Assembly: GCF_008974325.1 (NCBI RefSeq) | Contig: NZ_BKCG01000004.1 | Location: 62,001-126,000, forward strand | Direction of reading: 5' to 3' | From: Patiriisocius marinus | GTDB taxonomy: Bacteria; Bacteroidota; Bacteroidia; Flavobacteriales; Flavobacteriaceae | DNA: 64,000 nt | In this document: positions 45,096-54,083 of the stretch, in pieces | Numbering within the stretch: the stretch's first letter is position 1 | Layout of the letters: every line of letters starts with the position of its first letter | Made by a program: the position numbers and the translations under genes | Notes under the pieces: generated by a model | What the model was told of the DNA's origin: nothing | Database searches by the model: none | Seen by the model: only the letters and a program-made list of their open reading frames with translations

Positions 45096-45515
45096 TTATT
45101 TAGAATTCTAATTTATTTAACAATTTATTTACGTCCTATATTTATCTGGTTTGTAATAATTTCAGGAACTACTTTACCAGAGTCTGTATGCAAATGATTA
45201 CCATATGTATAGTCAAAATTATCATTTAGGCCTATAAGGTCTAAATAATTTGAAGAAAACCTTATTACTTCATGTTTTTGTTTATCAAAATCTGGTGATA
45301 ATTCAAATTCATTTTTCATAATTTCACGGTGAATTGGTAGTCTCACGATATATACCTCACCATACTGTTTTAAAAATTTAATAGTTTTAATTAAATAAGT
45401 AATTTTATTTTCTGATATTAACCAATAACAAAAAAATGTTAGTAGAAGAAAAATTAAGAACTCAAAAGAACTAAATATACTCTGAATATTTATACTGAAA
45501 TTATAAAACTAAATT
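45096..45515. other. Gap in the polysaccharide cluster occupied by a gene remnant
   Basis: No intact gene is found in these 420 bases; they hold the decayed SGNH-like frame and AT-rich flanks. Confidence 0.55.
45125..45508 (-). pseudogene. Remnant of an SGNH-like hydrolase/transferase gene
   Basis: From a stop at 45509-45511 an open frame of 127 codons runs to 45125 without any ATG; the first usable start is a GTG at 45346, leaving 73 codons. The frame encodes a membrane helix (FLIFLLLTFFCYWLIS) and, directly fused, what looks like the C-terminal part of an SGNH-type envelope protein (YGEVYIVRLPIHREIM, YLDLIGLND, GNHLHTDSGKVV, where the DGNH-like histidine would be catalytic). The middle, with the expected nucleophile serine block, is absent. 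I read it as an internally deleted gene; a small functional protein remains possible. Similarity is from memory, not a search. Confidence 0.5.
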
Positions 45516-46490
45516 CTATTTAATTTTTGGAAACCAAATTTTTAAAACATCCTTTTCTAACAACTCATCAATACCTTGCAATTGATTGTAAAAATATTGG
45601 TCTAAATACTGCTTTGTTTCTGTATTAATTTTTGGAGGTGATTCTGGAATGTTCGGGTTCACCTTTTTATGAATTTTATTTAGAATTTTTTTAATTATTG
45701 GTATTGGTTTTGCCTTGACATTATAAGAAATTGGTAACTGATCTAAATAATGTAAGTTTCCATAATTTCTCAATATGCTATTTTTATACAACTGTAACTT
45801 ATAATTTTTCGGCATTCTAGATTTGTTCGAATGTTTCTCCAAATATGTTTTGGGGATTTTATTAAAATCTACACCTAAAAAACCACAAACTTCCGCAGTA
45901 ACTTCGTTAAAATTTTTAATTAAGTCCTCAAACAAAACGACTTTAATATTTGATACTGGAAATAAACTGTAATAATACTCAAGTTGTTCTTTGTATAAAC
46001 TTCGATTGATAATTTGAAAAGGATTATGTAATAATGTATTCTCAAAAGTTTCAGTAACGCGACCTGTTCTAACTAGGTGCCAATAGTTTGAATAAGCTCT
46101 TAAAGAAGGTTGTCTTAAAATAAAAATCATTTTAATTTTTTTTTCTTGTTTTGCTATCCTTTTCGCTGCGATTTTAGATGCTAGATATGTAGTAGAATCC
46201 TCTCCTACTAATAGACCTCTACTATCTTTAAATTTATTATAATACCACTCCCATAACTCTTTAGGGTTTTTATCCATAGATTGATAGAACCAGTTTTTGT
46301 CTTTATAAAAACTATAATCACTATGTTGTAAAATATTATCAATATCAAAAAAACCAATTTCACCGGGAGGAACATAGATATCGGGATGATTATTTAAAAT
46401 AGTATGTAATGAGGTTGTCCCACATTTCATGGCACCACCAATTATAAAATCTGGTAAAGTATTAATTTTAGGTGCTATCCAATTATCCAT
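45516..46490 (-). CDS. PAPS-dependent sulfotransferase
   Basis: A 324-residue protein of the sulfotransferase family. The phosphosulfate-binding loop is GGAMKCGTTSLHTILNNHPDI (residues about 18-38) and the 3'-phosphate motif is FILRQPSLRAYSNYWHLVRTG (about 128-148). It would transfer sulfate from PAPS to a sugar hydroxyl of the glycan. It lies between the GT-B protein downstream of neuC and the SGNH-like remnant, strongly suggesting a sulfated surface polysaccharide. Confidence 0.85.
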   Translation of the reverse strand: MDNWIAPKINTLPDFIIGGAMKCGTTSLHTILNNHPDIYVPPGEIGFFDIDNILQHSDYSFYKDKNWFYQSMDKNPKELWEWYYNKFKDSRGLLVGEDSTTYLASKIAAKRIAKQEKKIKMIFILRQPSLRAYSNYWHLVRTGRVTETFENTLLHNPFQIINRSLYKEQLEYYYSLFPVSNIKVVLFEDLIKNFNEVTAEVCGFLGVDFNKIPKTYLEKHSNKSRMPKNYKLQLYKNSILRNYGNLHYLDQLPISYNVKAKPIPIIKKILNKIHKKVNPNIPESPPKINTETKQYLDQYFYNQLQGIDELLEKDVLKIWFPKIK

Positions 46491-46512
46491 AAATATTATT
46501 TTAGTTGAATTT

Positions 46513-47898
46513 TCAATTAATAATCTTCAACCCTAGTTGTTTTTGAATCGATATAGAAGCTTCTAACTGCTGATCCGCTACAACATCCATCCATTGCCTT
46601 ATTTTAGTTGGTGATCCTTTATCAATGTCTTCTAAAATTGAAATTAAGTTAGATGGTTCATTTAACCAAAACACCACATCTTTAGAAGGCATAGAGCCGA
46701 AATGCTCAAAATTATAAATTGTTTCAACACTTGTATTTGAGTTCTCCACTGGATTATAAGCCAAATAAATACAAGGCTTATTAAACATTCCGAAATCAAA
46801 CGCCATTGTTGACCCTAAGTTAACAACCACATCTGCATAATAAGCTAAACTCACTAATAGCTTTACATCTTCAAATAATGGGTAAACAGCAGTCCAAATA
46901 GCTGAGTTAAAATTCCATTTTGGCGGCATGTCAACAATAAGTTTTGGGTATTTTTTCAACACCCAATCATATCTTCCCGAAACATCAACGGGACATCGTC
47001 TAAACACTATTTGATAAGCTTGCTGTTTATTATGTTTTAAAATTTCCGAAGCTATGGCATCTAAATATAGTGGATCGTGTGGTGATGTTAGTGCGTCATC
47101 GCCAGAGAAACATATAATTTTTTTTGAGCTATCTAATTTATAATTGCTATAAAAATCTTCTTTAGGTATAATATTAGTTGCATCACCGTAAAATTCAAAT
47201 TGAGGTGTTCCTGTTATATGAACTTGTTCTTGTGGTATTTCTGAATAAAAATTTTGTAGTTGCTCTTTCATTAATGGAGACCACACCAAATACTTGTCTG
47301 CTCTTAATGCTAACCTCGCTTTTGGGAGGTTATCCCAAGAATAAATAACAGTAGTAGTTTTTATATTTAATAACTTTGCTGCTAAAAAATATGTAGCAGC
47401 TTTTATAGCTCTTTGATGTGTACAAAATAGGCTATCAATATTAGCCTCTTTAAGTATGTTTTTAATTTCTTTAAAGCTAGGGTTTGCCTGTAAGGCTTTT
47501 TGATACTTTTCTTCTAAGCTTAGTATCTGTTTGTAGCTTTTATTTTGCTTTGCATAAAACTCGACAGCAGTATAAAACAATTTGAGTTTACGTGTAGCAT
47601 GACTCTTTTTCTTAAATTCGAGTATCGTATTATTTCCAGTTTGTTGAATATTATAATTTATCCTGGCTGAGTGGATTACTTCTCTTAAAAACTTCTCCTT
47701 TATAGTTTCGGTGTACGTTGGTAGTTTAATTTCATTTGTAAAATGTACTTGCTTCCTAATTTCGGCAAGGGTATCATCATCAAAATTATGAAACAATGTT
47801 AATGGAACAGTTGTGTTTTTAAATATTGAAGAATATAAATAATTTTTTATTCCCGTTCCGTCTGGAACAAACAACCCAATGTTTGTAGTTTTTTGCAC
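46513..47898 (-). CDS. GT-B glycosyltransferase-like protein next to neuCBA
   Basis: A 461-residue cytoplasmic protein, GTG start. The C-terminal half has a GT-B fold pattern resembling the capsule/CDP-glycerol-type transferases: YLVWSPLMKEQL, ITGTPQFEFYGD (about residues 230-240), FSGDDALTSPHDP, and VVNLGSTMAFDFGMFNKPCIYL (about 385-406). The N-terminal half is lysine-rich and helical and not recognised. Position directly after neuC makes it the best candidate in the cluster for using CMP-sialic acid, but no classical sialyltransferase motif is seen, so this is inference. Confidence 0.6.
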   Translation of the reverse strand: MQKTTNIGLFVPDGTGIKNYLYSSIFKNTTVPLTLFHNFDDDTLAEIRKQVHFTNEIKLPTYTETIKEKFLREVIHSARINYNIQQTGNNTILEFKKKSHATRKLKLFYTAVEFYAKQNKSYKQILSLEEKYQKALQANPSFKEIKNILKEANIDSLFCTHQRAIKAATYFLAAKLLNIKTTTVIYSWDNLPKARLALRADKYLVWSPLMKEQLQNFYSEIPQEQVHITGTPQFEFYGDATNIIPKEDFYSNYKLDSSKKIICFSGDDALTSPHDPLYLDAIASEILKHNKQQAYQIVFRRCPVDVSGRYDWVLKKYPKLIVDMPPKWNFNSAIWTAVYPLFEDVKLLVSLAYYADVVVNLGSTMAFDFGMFNKPCIYLAYNPVENSNTSVETIYNFEHFGSMPSKDVVFWLNEPSNLISILEDIDKGSPTKIRQWMDVVADQQLEASISIQKQLGLKIIN

Positions 47899-47947
47899 TT
47901 ATTAAAGTTTAGTTAGCTTGTATTGTAAAAATACACTATTGTATTAA

Positions 47948-49066
47948 TTAAACATCTCTAAACTGCTTTTGATGATTTAAAGCCCATATTTCATCAGTTT
48001 TGAGCGAATCGAGAAACAACTCACTACTATTTCCAGAACCATAAGCAGTTACATCTACTTCTATTTTTTCTTGGGGCTGGTTTAATGCACTTAAAATTTC
48101 GGCTGTGCCATATGATGTATTTATAATATGTGAGTGTACCGCTCTATTTTCCTGGCGTGTACCTATGTTTATTGTAGGAATCCCGTAATAAGGAGCTTCT
48201 CTAATTCCTGCGCTAGAATTACCCACAATACCATCGGCCTTTTTCAAAAGGGTTAAAAAATACTCGAAGCGCACTGAAGGAATCACTCTAAACCTTGGAT
48301 GATTTTTAAGTTTATCAAACGATGCTAAAATGTGTGCACTTCCTAAATCGTTATTAGGGTAAATTACCACAAAGTTTCTTTCACTGCTTAGAAGTGCTTC
48401 CGTAAAGTTTTCAGCATATTGCGCCATGTTTTCAATTTCAGTTGTAACTGGATGAAACATGGCAACAGTAAAGTTCTCAAATGGTATTTCGTAATGGCTT
48501 TTTACTTCTGAAATATTAGGAAGATTAGATGAAAACATAATATCTACATCTGGCGAACCAATTGTATAAATGCTTTTAGGTAATTCTCCCATTTGCACTA
48601 ATCTATCCCTTGCTTCAGTATTACTTACAAAATGCACGTGGCTCATTTTACTAGTACTGTGTCTAATAAGTTCGTCAATGGTTCCACTAACCTCACCACC
48701 TTCAATATGTGAAACTAATATATTATTTAAAGACCCAACAATTGCTCCCGCAAGTGCCTCCACTCTATCGCCATGAACAACAATCATATCTGGCTTAACC
48801 TTATTTACAAATGAAGAAAAACCTTCAATTGTTTTAGCTAAGGTTAAATCCATTGTATTTTCACTAGTATCATTTTTGAACGTGTGAATATTTTGAAAAC
48901 CACTTCGTTCAATTTCTATTAATGTATATCCATAGGTTTCCATTAAATGCATTCCTGTCACAAAAATATGTGCTTCAAATTCTTCTTGATTTTGAAGTAT
49001 ATTTAATAGTGATTTGATTTTTCCGAAGTCTGCTCGGGTACCTGTTAAGAATACTATTTTTTTCAT
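47948..49066 (-). CDS. neuC: UDP-N-acetylglucosamine 2-epimerase (hydrolysing)
   Basis: A 372-residue enzyme that turns UDP-GlcNAc into ManNAc plus UDP, the first committed step to sialic acid. TGTRADFGKIKSLL (residues 8-21), HGDRVEALAGAIVGS, HIEGGEVSGTIDELIRHSTSKMSH and GNSSAGIREAPYYGIPTINIG are diagnostic for NeuC/LegG-type hydrolysing epimerases. It lies 58 bases after neuB. Confidence 0.92.
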   Translation of the reverse strand: MKKIVFLTGTRADFGKIKSLLNILQNQEEFEAHIFVTGMHLMETYGYTLIEIERSGFQNIHTFKNDTSENTMDLTLAKTIEGFSSFVNKVKPDMIVVHGDRVEALAGAIVGSLNNILVSHIEGGEVSGTIDELIRHSTSKMSHVHFVSNTEARDRLVQMGELPKSIYTIGSPDVDIMFSSNLPNISEVKSHYEIPFENFTVAMFHPVTTEIENMAQYAENFTEALLSSERNFVVIYPNNDLGSAHILASFDKLKNHPRFRVIPSVRFEYFLTLLKKADGIVGNSSAGIREAPYYGIPTINIGTRQENRAVHSHIINTSYGTAEILSALNQPQEKIEVDVTAYGSGNSSELFLDSLKTDEIWALNHQKQFRDV

Positions 49067-49124
49067 TTAAAAGACTTTCAATAATTACTTGCTATTAACT
49101 AAAATAGGTGAATTATTCTTGGAG

Positions 49125-50165
49125 TTATGCTATATCAGAATACGTTAATTGCTCATCATTCAAAATATCGCTAGCAGCTTTTTTTCCTAATAACCCATTG
49201 AATTCTTCTGCTAATATTTCACCAGTTCCAGGACGTTTTACCCAAATATTCTCTTTTGAAAAAACTTCTCCTTTTTTTATAGGCGCTATCGTGCAAACCG
49301 TTGCAAAAGCAAAATCTATAGTCACCTGTTCTTCTTTAGCTGGTTTCTTTGTCCCACCTCTCATTTGCCAGATTTCATTACTACTTACAATTAAATCTGC
49401 GCACGCTGCTTGATCCATACTGCATACAATATCTGGTCCAGTACGTTGTTTGTGGTCTGTAAAGTGACGTTCTAAAATAGAAGCTCCTAATGCTACTGCA
49501 CCTAAACAAGCATTGTTATTTAATGTATGATCACTTAAACCGAAAACACACTGCGGAAATGCTTCATGTAATTCCATCATTGCTCCGTACCTTACTAAAT
49601 GTGTTGGTGTTGGGTATAAATTTGTAGTGTGTAATAATGCAAGTGGCGTCCCTTTTTCTTCAAAAATAGCCACTGCTTTTCGAACACTTTCAATAGTATT
49701 CATTCCTGTACTTAAAATAACAGGTTTTCCAAATGACGCTATATGCTCTAATAATGGATAATTATTGCATTCTCCACTTCCTATTTTATATGCTTGAACA
49801 TTAAATTTCTCAAGTCTTTCAGCTGCAGCTCTTGAGAAAGGTGTAGAAATAAAAATCATTCCGCTGGCTTCCACGTAATTTTTTAAAGCGAGTTCATCTG
49901 CTTCATTGAGGGAACAGCGCTCCATAATTTCATAAATTGAAACATCAGCATTACCCGGAATCACTTTTTTTGCAGCACCGCTCATTTCATCTGCTACAAT
50001 ATGTGTTTGATGTTTTACTACCGCAACACCTGCCGCCTTGGCTGCATCAACCATCTCTTTAGCAACAGCAAGGGATCCTTCGTGATTGATACCTATTTCA
50101 GCAATAACTAATGGTGGATAATCTGGACCTACTTTTCTACCTGCGATTTCAATATATGGATTCAT
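49125..50165 (-). CDS. neuB: N-acetylneuraminate (nonulosonate) synthase
   Basis: A 346-residue enzyme condensing phosphoenolpyruvate with ManNAc (or a related 2,4-diacetamido sugar) to give a nonulosonic acid. The TIM barrel (about 1-280) contains [34 protein letters not shown] and HTTNLYPTP; the C-terminal SAF/antifreeze-like domain begins around 285 ([20 protein letters not shown]). It overlaps neuA by 4 bases. Confidence 0.93.
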   Translation of the reverse strand: MNPYIEIAGRKVGPDYPPLVIAEIGINHEGSLAVAKEMVDAAKAAGVAVVKHQTHIVADEMSGAAKKVIPGNADVSIYEIMERCSLNEADELALKNYVEASGMIFISTPFSRAAAERLEKFNVQAYKIGSGECNNYPLLEHIASFGKPVILSTGMNTIESVRKAVAIFEEKGTPLALLHTTNLYPTPTHLVRYGAMMELHEAFPQCVFGLSDHTLNNNACLGAVALGASILERHFTDHKQRTGPDIVCSMDQAACADLIVSSNEIWQMRGGTKKPAKEEQVTIDFAFATVCTIAPIKKGEVFSKENIWVKRPGTGEILAEEFNGLLGKKAASDILNDEQLTYSDIA

Positions 50166-50845
50166 TGGGCTTTATTCTTAATTTGGTTAAGTACAAACTC
50201 GGCATACGCTAAATCTTCTTCAACATCTATATCGACGTTTGCAAAGGGATGATTAATGACAAAAGGAAAATTATTTTTACCTAAAATTTCTTCGTTCGAA
50301 ATTAATGATGCTTTTGAAATATATAGGAGTCCGTTTTCAAAATACAAGGGTTCTAAATCCTGACTTCGTTGTCCAAAAGTATAATTAAAAGGCACATATT
50401 TTCCGTTATTAATTTTTCCGAATTTCTGTTCATTTCTACTTACAGTCATAGCGCTATCAAAATCGCCATTTTTAAATGCTGTAAAACAATCCTGCAGTAA
50501 ATCACAAGGACGCAATGGGTTAGTAGCTTGTAACAGCACTACAGTTTCAACAGTAGCTGACAATTGTGTAAGCACGTGCTTTAAACTGGTAACAGTGGGC
50601 TCTAAATCCCCACTTAGATGATGTGGGCGTTTTATTACTTGGGCTCCATGTTTTAAAGCTACTTTAGAAATTTCATCGGAGTCTGTAGTAACATAAACTT
50701 CATCAATGATGTTATTGTTTTTTTTAGCATATTGAATACTATGCACAAGCAACGGTATAGAGTTTAACAACGCTATATTTTTACCAGGAAATCTTTTAGA
50801 GCCACCTCGAGCTGGTATAATTGCTATATTTTTTATTATTTTCAA
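50162..50845 (-). CDS. neuA: Acylneuraminate cytidylyltransferase
   Basis: A 227-residue enzyme that makes CMP-sialic acid from CTP and the free sugar. [16 protein letters not shown] (about residues 9-24), [18 protein letters not shown] and the metal-binding [10 protein letters not shown] are typical. The start is TTG ([15 protein letters not shown]). It is the first of three coupled genes neuA-neuB-neuC. Confidence 0.93.
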   Translation of the reverse strand: MKIIKNIAIIPARGGSKRFPGKNIALLNSIPLLVHSIQYAKKNNNIIDEVYVTTDSDEISKVALKHGAQVIKRPHHLSGDLEPTVTSLKHVLTQLSATVETVVLLQATNPLRPCDLLQDCFTAFKNGDFDSAMTVSRNEQKFGKINNGKYVPFNYTFGQRSQDLEPLYFENGLLYISKASLISNEEILGKNNFPFVINHPFANVDIDVEEDLAYAEFVLNQIKNKAQ

Positions 50846-50854
50846 GTACTTTAA

Positions 50855-51988
50855 TTATTGGTTTTCTAGATTTAGCTTAGCGTTTTCAATTTTTAGATTC
50901 ATCTTTTCTTGCCAAACGTTAATATCGTATAATTTCTTAAAATTAGTAGTGTAGTAAGGATTTTCGAAGTTATTAGTTTTATATTCACTAATACTTTCTT
51001 CTATAGTTTGCACCCATTCATCAATAAAATTAGGGTTTTTAATGAGCTTACCGTATTCACCATTACCTAAAACCTCTGGTATTCCTCCTTGGTTAGATGC
51101 AATACAATAACAACCACATTTTAAAGCTTCGGCTAAAACAATTCCAAAACCTTCTTTCCATAATGATGGAAATAGGTAGAAATCTGAAATTTGATAATAC
51201 TTTGCTAGTTCTTTATTAGGTACTCGCCCAATAACAACAACTCCTTCCAAGTCAATTTCCTTTTCGACACCTACCACTATTAATTGCATTTCATCAACAT
51301 TGGTAAATACTCTATTCCAAACATCTAATATAAGTTGCAAGCCTTTTTTAGGTCTGTCCTGTGAACACCAAATAAAAACAAGTTTAGAAGTTATATGTAA
51401 CTTCTTTTTTTCGTCTTTCTTTTCTTGAGTATCTAATTTATAAAATTGATTTGAGTCTGTTGCATTGTGCATCACACCACAACGCATGGTTAACTCATTG
51501 TAATAATTTTTATAATGATTGTAAGCTAATTCGGTTAAAAAAAACAGTTCATCTATGCCATTTAAAAACGATTGTGACCTTTCATCTTTGAAAATAATGT
51601 CAAATCCTTGATAATAATATTGCACGTAAAAATTAGTTCTGTTGTACTTTTCAGAAATAAAATCATTCAAAGGAGCTATAATTCCACTATGATCTATAAT
51701 GTGTATAACATACTTATTATCAGGCTTAATAATAGCATCAAGTGCTTCAAAATATGGATTGAACCTACTTTTATTATCAAATTTATTTTTGATTTTATCT
51801 ATAGAGGAAGCTGGAGTAAAATTAGCATACACAACATTAGGTATTTCTTCCTCACCTTTAGGGCAAACTATATAATCAAAAGGATGATAACCACTTCGCA
51901 AATAGTGATTATACATGGTTGTCCAACTAGCAATTTTTAAATAAGGTAATGGGTATTGACAAATTAAAATTGTTTTGATTGGGATCAT
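50855..51988 (-). CDS. Glycosyltransferase family 4
   Basis: A 377-residue GT-B enzyme: VFIWCSQDRPKKGLQLILDVW in the donor domain and FPSLWKEGFGIVLAEALKCGCYCIASNQGGIPEVL at the sugar-nucleotide site. It precedes neuA with 9 bases between. Specificity is unknown. Confidence 0.87.
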   Translation of the reverse strand: MIPIKTILICQYPLPYLKIASWTTMYNHYLRSGYHPFDYIVCPKGEEEIPNVVYANFTPASSIDKIKNKFDNKSRFNPYFEALDAIIKPDNKYVIHIIDHSGIIAPLNDFISEKYNRTNFYVQYYYQGFDIIFKDERSQSFLNGIDELFFLTELAYNHYKNYYNELTMRCGVMHNATDSNQFYKLDTQEKKDEKKKLHITSKLVFIWCSQDRPKKGLQLILDVWNRVFTNVDEMQLIVVGVEKEIDLEGVVVIGRVPNKELAKYYQISDFYLFPSLWKEGFGIVLAEALKCGCYCIASNQGGIPEVLGNGEYGKLIKNPNFIDEWVQTIEESISEYKTNNFENPYYTTNFKKLYDINVWQEKMNLKIENAKLNLENQ

Positions 51989-52024
51989 ACTTTTGTTATT
52001 GCAAGTGCCTACTATATCTGCAAT

Positions 52025-53032
52025 TTAATAACTTCTATGGTCATATTGCGGGAAATAGAAATATTTATACCCTTTTCTGAAATGTGCTGCTAACCAAACA
52101 CCTTTTCTTAAATTACGAAGGCATTTACGAGGCAATTTTTGCGTGAGTACCATTTCTTCCAACTGTTTAAAATACGTAGTAACAGTATTTGACCGTTCTT
52201 TTTTAGATTCTGAAAGAATAATTAATTCATAGAATAATGATGCTTGACGATAGAATAAATATTCAACAAGCTTTTGTTTGTTTGGCATTTCCGAAGTAGA
52301 AATAAGATTATACACCTTTTGCCTTACTTTAAAAACTGATGTGTTTGCGATCAGGTTTTTAGCTGAGTTGGTAGTTATGCTTTCATTACCTGTTCGCTTT
52401 AATAATAGATTTTCATTACAATACTTATAGTTAAGTCCCTTAAATAATAGCCTAAAATGAAAATCTCTTTCTTGTGAACGTTGTAATGATTCATCAAAAG
52501 TTTCGGCTTGTTTCAACAAATATGACTTTCTCCAAAGTGGTATTCCTGTATAGAAAGAAAACCCATGTAACAGATAATTTTCTATTTGGTTATCTGTAAG
52601 GTTTTTAAGTTTTTTTTGTTTTTTACTAGGTGTATCATCCTCATAAAAATATGTTGCATAACAAGCAGCCATATCTAAACTAGCATCTTTTTGAAGAAGC
52701 TCTAAGCGTTGTTCCAAAAAAGTAGGAGTAGCAAGGTCATCACTATCAAACCAATTTACAAAATCACCTTTACTTATTTCGAAACCATAATTTCTACACG
52801 CATTTGCTCCCTTAGGCCTATTGACTGGTCTGCTATGCAATTGGAATCTTAGGTCCTTTTTTACGAAATCTTTAATCACCTGTACGGTTTGATCTGTAGA
52901 ACCATCGTCAACTAGTAAACACTCCCAATTTATGTAGGTTTGCTCTTGAAAACTTTTTAATGTTTCGGCAAGTACATTTCCTCTATTAAAGGTAGGGATG
53001 ATAATTGATATTATAGGCTTGTTATTTTCCAA
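52025..53032 (-). CDS. Glycosyltransferase family 2
   Basis: A 335-residue GT-A enzyme, TTG start. SIIIPTFNRGNVLAETLKSF at the N-terminus, the donor motif VDDGSTDQT and the metal site WFDSDD (about 95-100) identify it. The C-terminal third is a helical, family-specific extension. Confidence 0.87.
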   Translation of the reverse strand: MENNKPIISIIIPTFNRGNVLAETLKSFQEQTYINWECLLVDDGSTDQTVQVIKDFVKKDLRFQLHSRPVNRPKGANACRNYGFEISKGDFVNWFDSDDLATPTFLEQRLELLQKDASLDMAACYATYFYEDDTPSKKQKKLKNLTDNQIENYLLHGFSFYTGIPLWRKSYLLKQAETFDESLQRSQERDFHFRLLFKGLNYKYCNENLLLKRTGNESITTNSAKNLIANTSVFKVRQKVYNLISTSEMPNKQKLVEYLFYRQASLFYELIILSESKKERSNTVTTYFKQLEEMVLTQKLPRKCLRNLRKGVWLAAHFRKGYKYFYFPQYDHRSY

Positions 53033-53057
53033 ACTACTTTATGAAATTTGTATTGTA

Positions 53058-54083
53058 TTAAGCTTGTATTGTATTCTTATACTTAACAATACTATAACCT
53101 TCCGCCTGCAGATAAAACTTATTATTATTACTTTCCACAACTCTTTTAACCAAGGCTTTTTCAGACAAATAAGCATTATAATATGCCATACTTTCCTGTT
53201 TTAATAAAGCTATTTGAACAGGAGACATTTGTTCTATTTCTAACAAGATAGCCTTTAAATGATTAACATCCCTATAAACTAGTGCATTTTTTAAATGTTG
53301 AAATGGTTCTGGCATTGTATTAGAATATACCTCTTGAAGTATTGGTACACAACCTAAAAAAAGAGCTTCAGTAAGATTGTGACAAAGCGGCATTCCTCTT
53401 CCTGGGAGTGCTAAATAAAACGAAAAACTAGATAACTCCTCTAATAACTTAGCTGGAGGAAATGACAATTTATCTCGTTCACAAATAACAATACTCCCAT
53501 CTTTTAAAGTTGCTTTTAATTCGTGATAGTTCTCTGTACTTACTGGCAGTATAGCTTGAGGTAATTTTTTAAGCTCATCAATTACAGTCACTCTATTTAT
53601 GACCCCTTCAAACACTTGTTTTTTACTGTGTCCTTGGTTTAATGTAGTTCCAGCAAAGAAGACTGCGTTTTTTCGATTTTCTTTTAAAGCTAAATGTGAG
53701 GCATCTAAACCGTACATTAATGGATGTTTAGATATAGGAATTACAGTTTCATTATTAATTGAAGGGTTATAAACAGCAGTAAAATAATCTGGACTGAGAT
53801 GTATTTTTTTTAAGTATTTTCCATTTTTAGTATTTTTAAAAAGCAGTCTTTCAGACAGAATGTTTTTTGAATACATATCTGTAGTTAAATGCGCTACACT
53901 TTCAAAACCAACATCTAACACTGGATAACAGCCTTCTAAATGAAGCATTTTAACAAACGTGTATAAGTACCTGTTAAACTTAAATTCGTCTATAGATATT
54001 AATATGGCTTTGTTTTGGTCAAAGTTTCTTACACTATATTTGTAATATAAATAGAAACCTTTTATATTTTTTTTAAAATTCAT
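53058..54083 (-). CDS. Exostosin-like glycosyltransferase-like protein
   Basis: A 341-residue cytoplasmic protein not clearly assigned. The C-terminal half (about 215-300) has a GT-B/exostosin-like arrangement: FSFYLALPGRGMPLCHNLTEALFLGCVPILQEVY followed by VYRDVNHLKAILLEIEQM (quoted in parts; key residues PGRG, HN, EAL, GCVPI). A family-47-like or other poorly characterised transferase is likely. Its start overlaps the end of the upstream GT2 gene by 11 bases. Confidence 0.5.
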   Translation of the reverse strand: MNFKKNIKGFYLYYKYSVRNFDQNKAILISIDEFKFNRYLYTFVKMLHLEGCYPVLDVGFESVAHLTTDMYSKNILSERLLFKNTKNGKYLKKIHLSPDYFTAVYNPSINNETVIPISKHPLMYGLDASHLALKENRKNAVFFAGTTLNQGHSKKQVFEGVINRVTVIDELKKLPQAILPVSTENYHELKATLKDGSIVICERDKLSFPPAKLLEELSSFSFYLALPGRGMPLCHNLTEALFLGCVPILQEVYSNTMPEPFQHLKNALVYRDVNHLKAILLEIEQMSPVQIALLKQESMAYYNAYLSEKALVKRVVESNNNKFYLQAEGYSIVKYKNTIQA

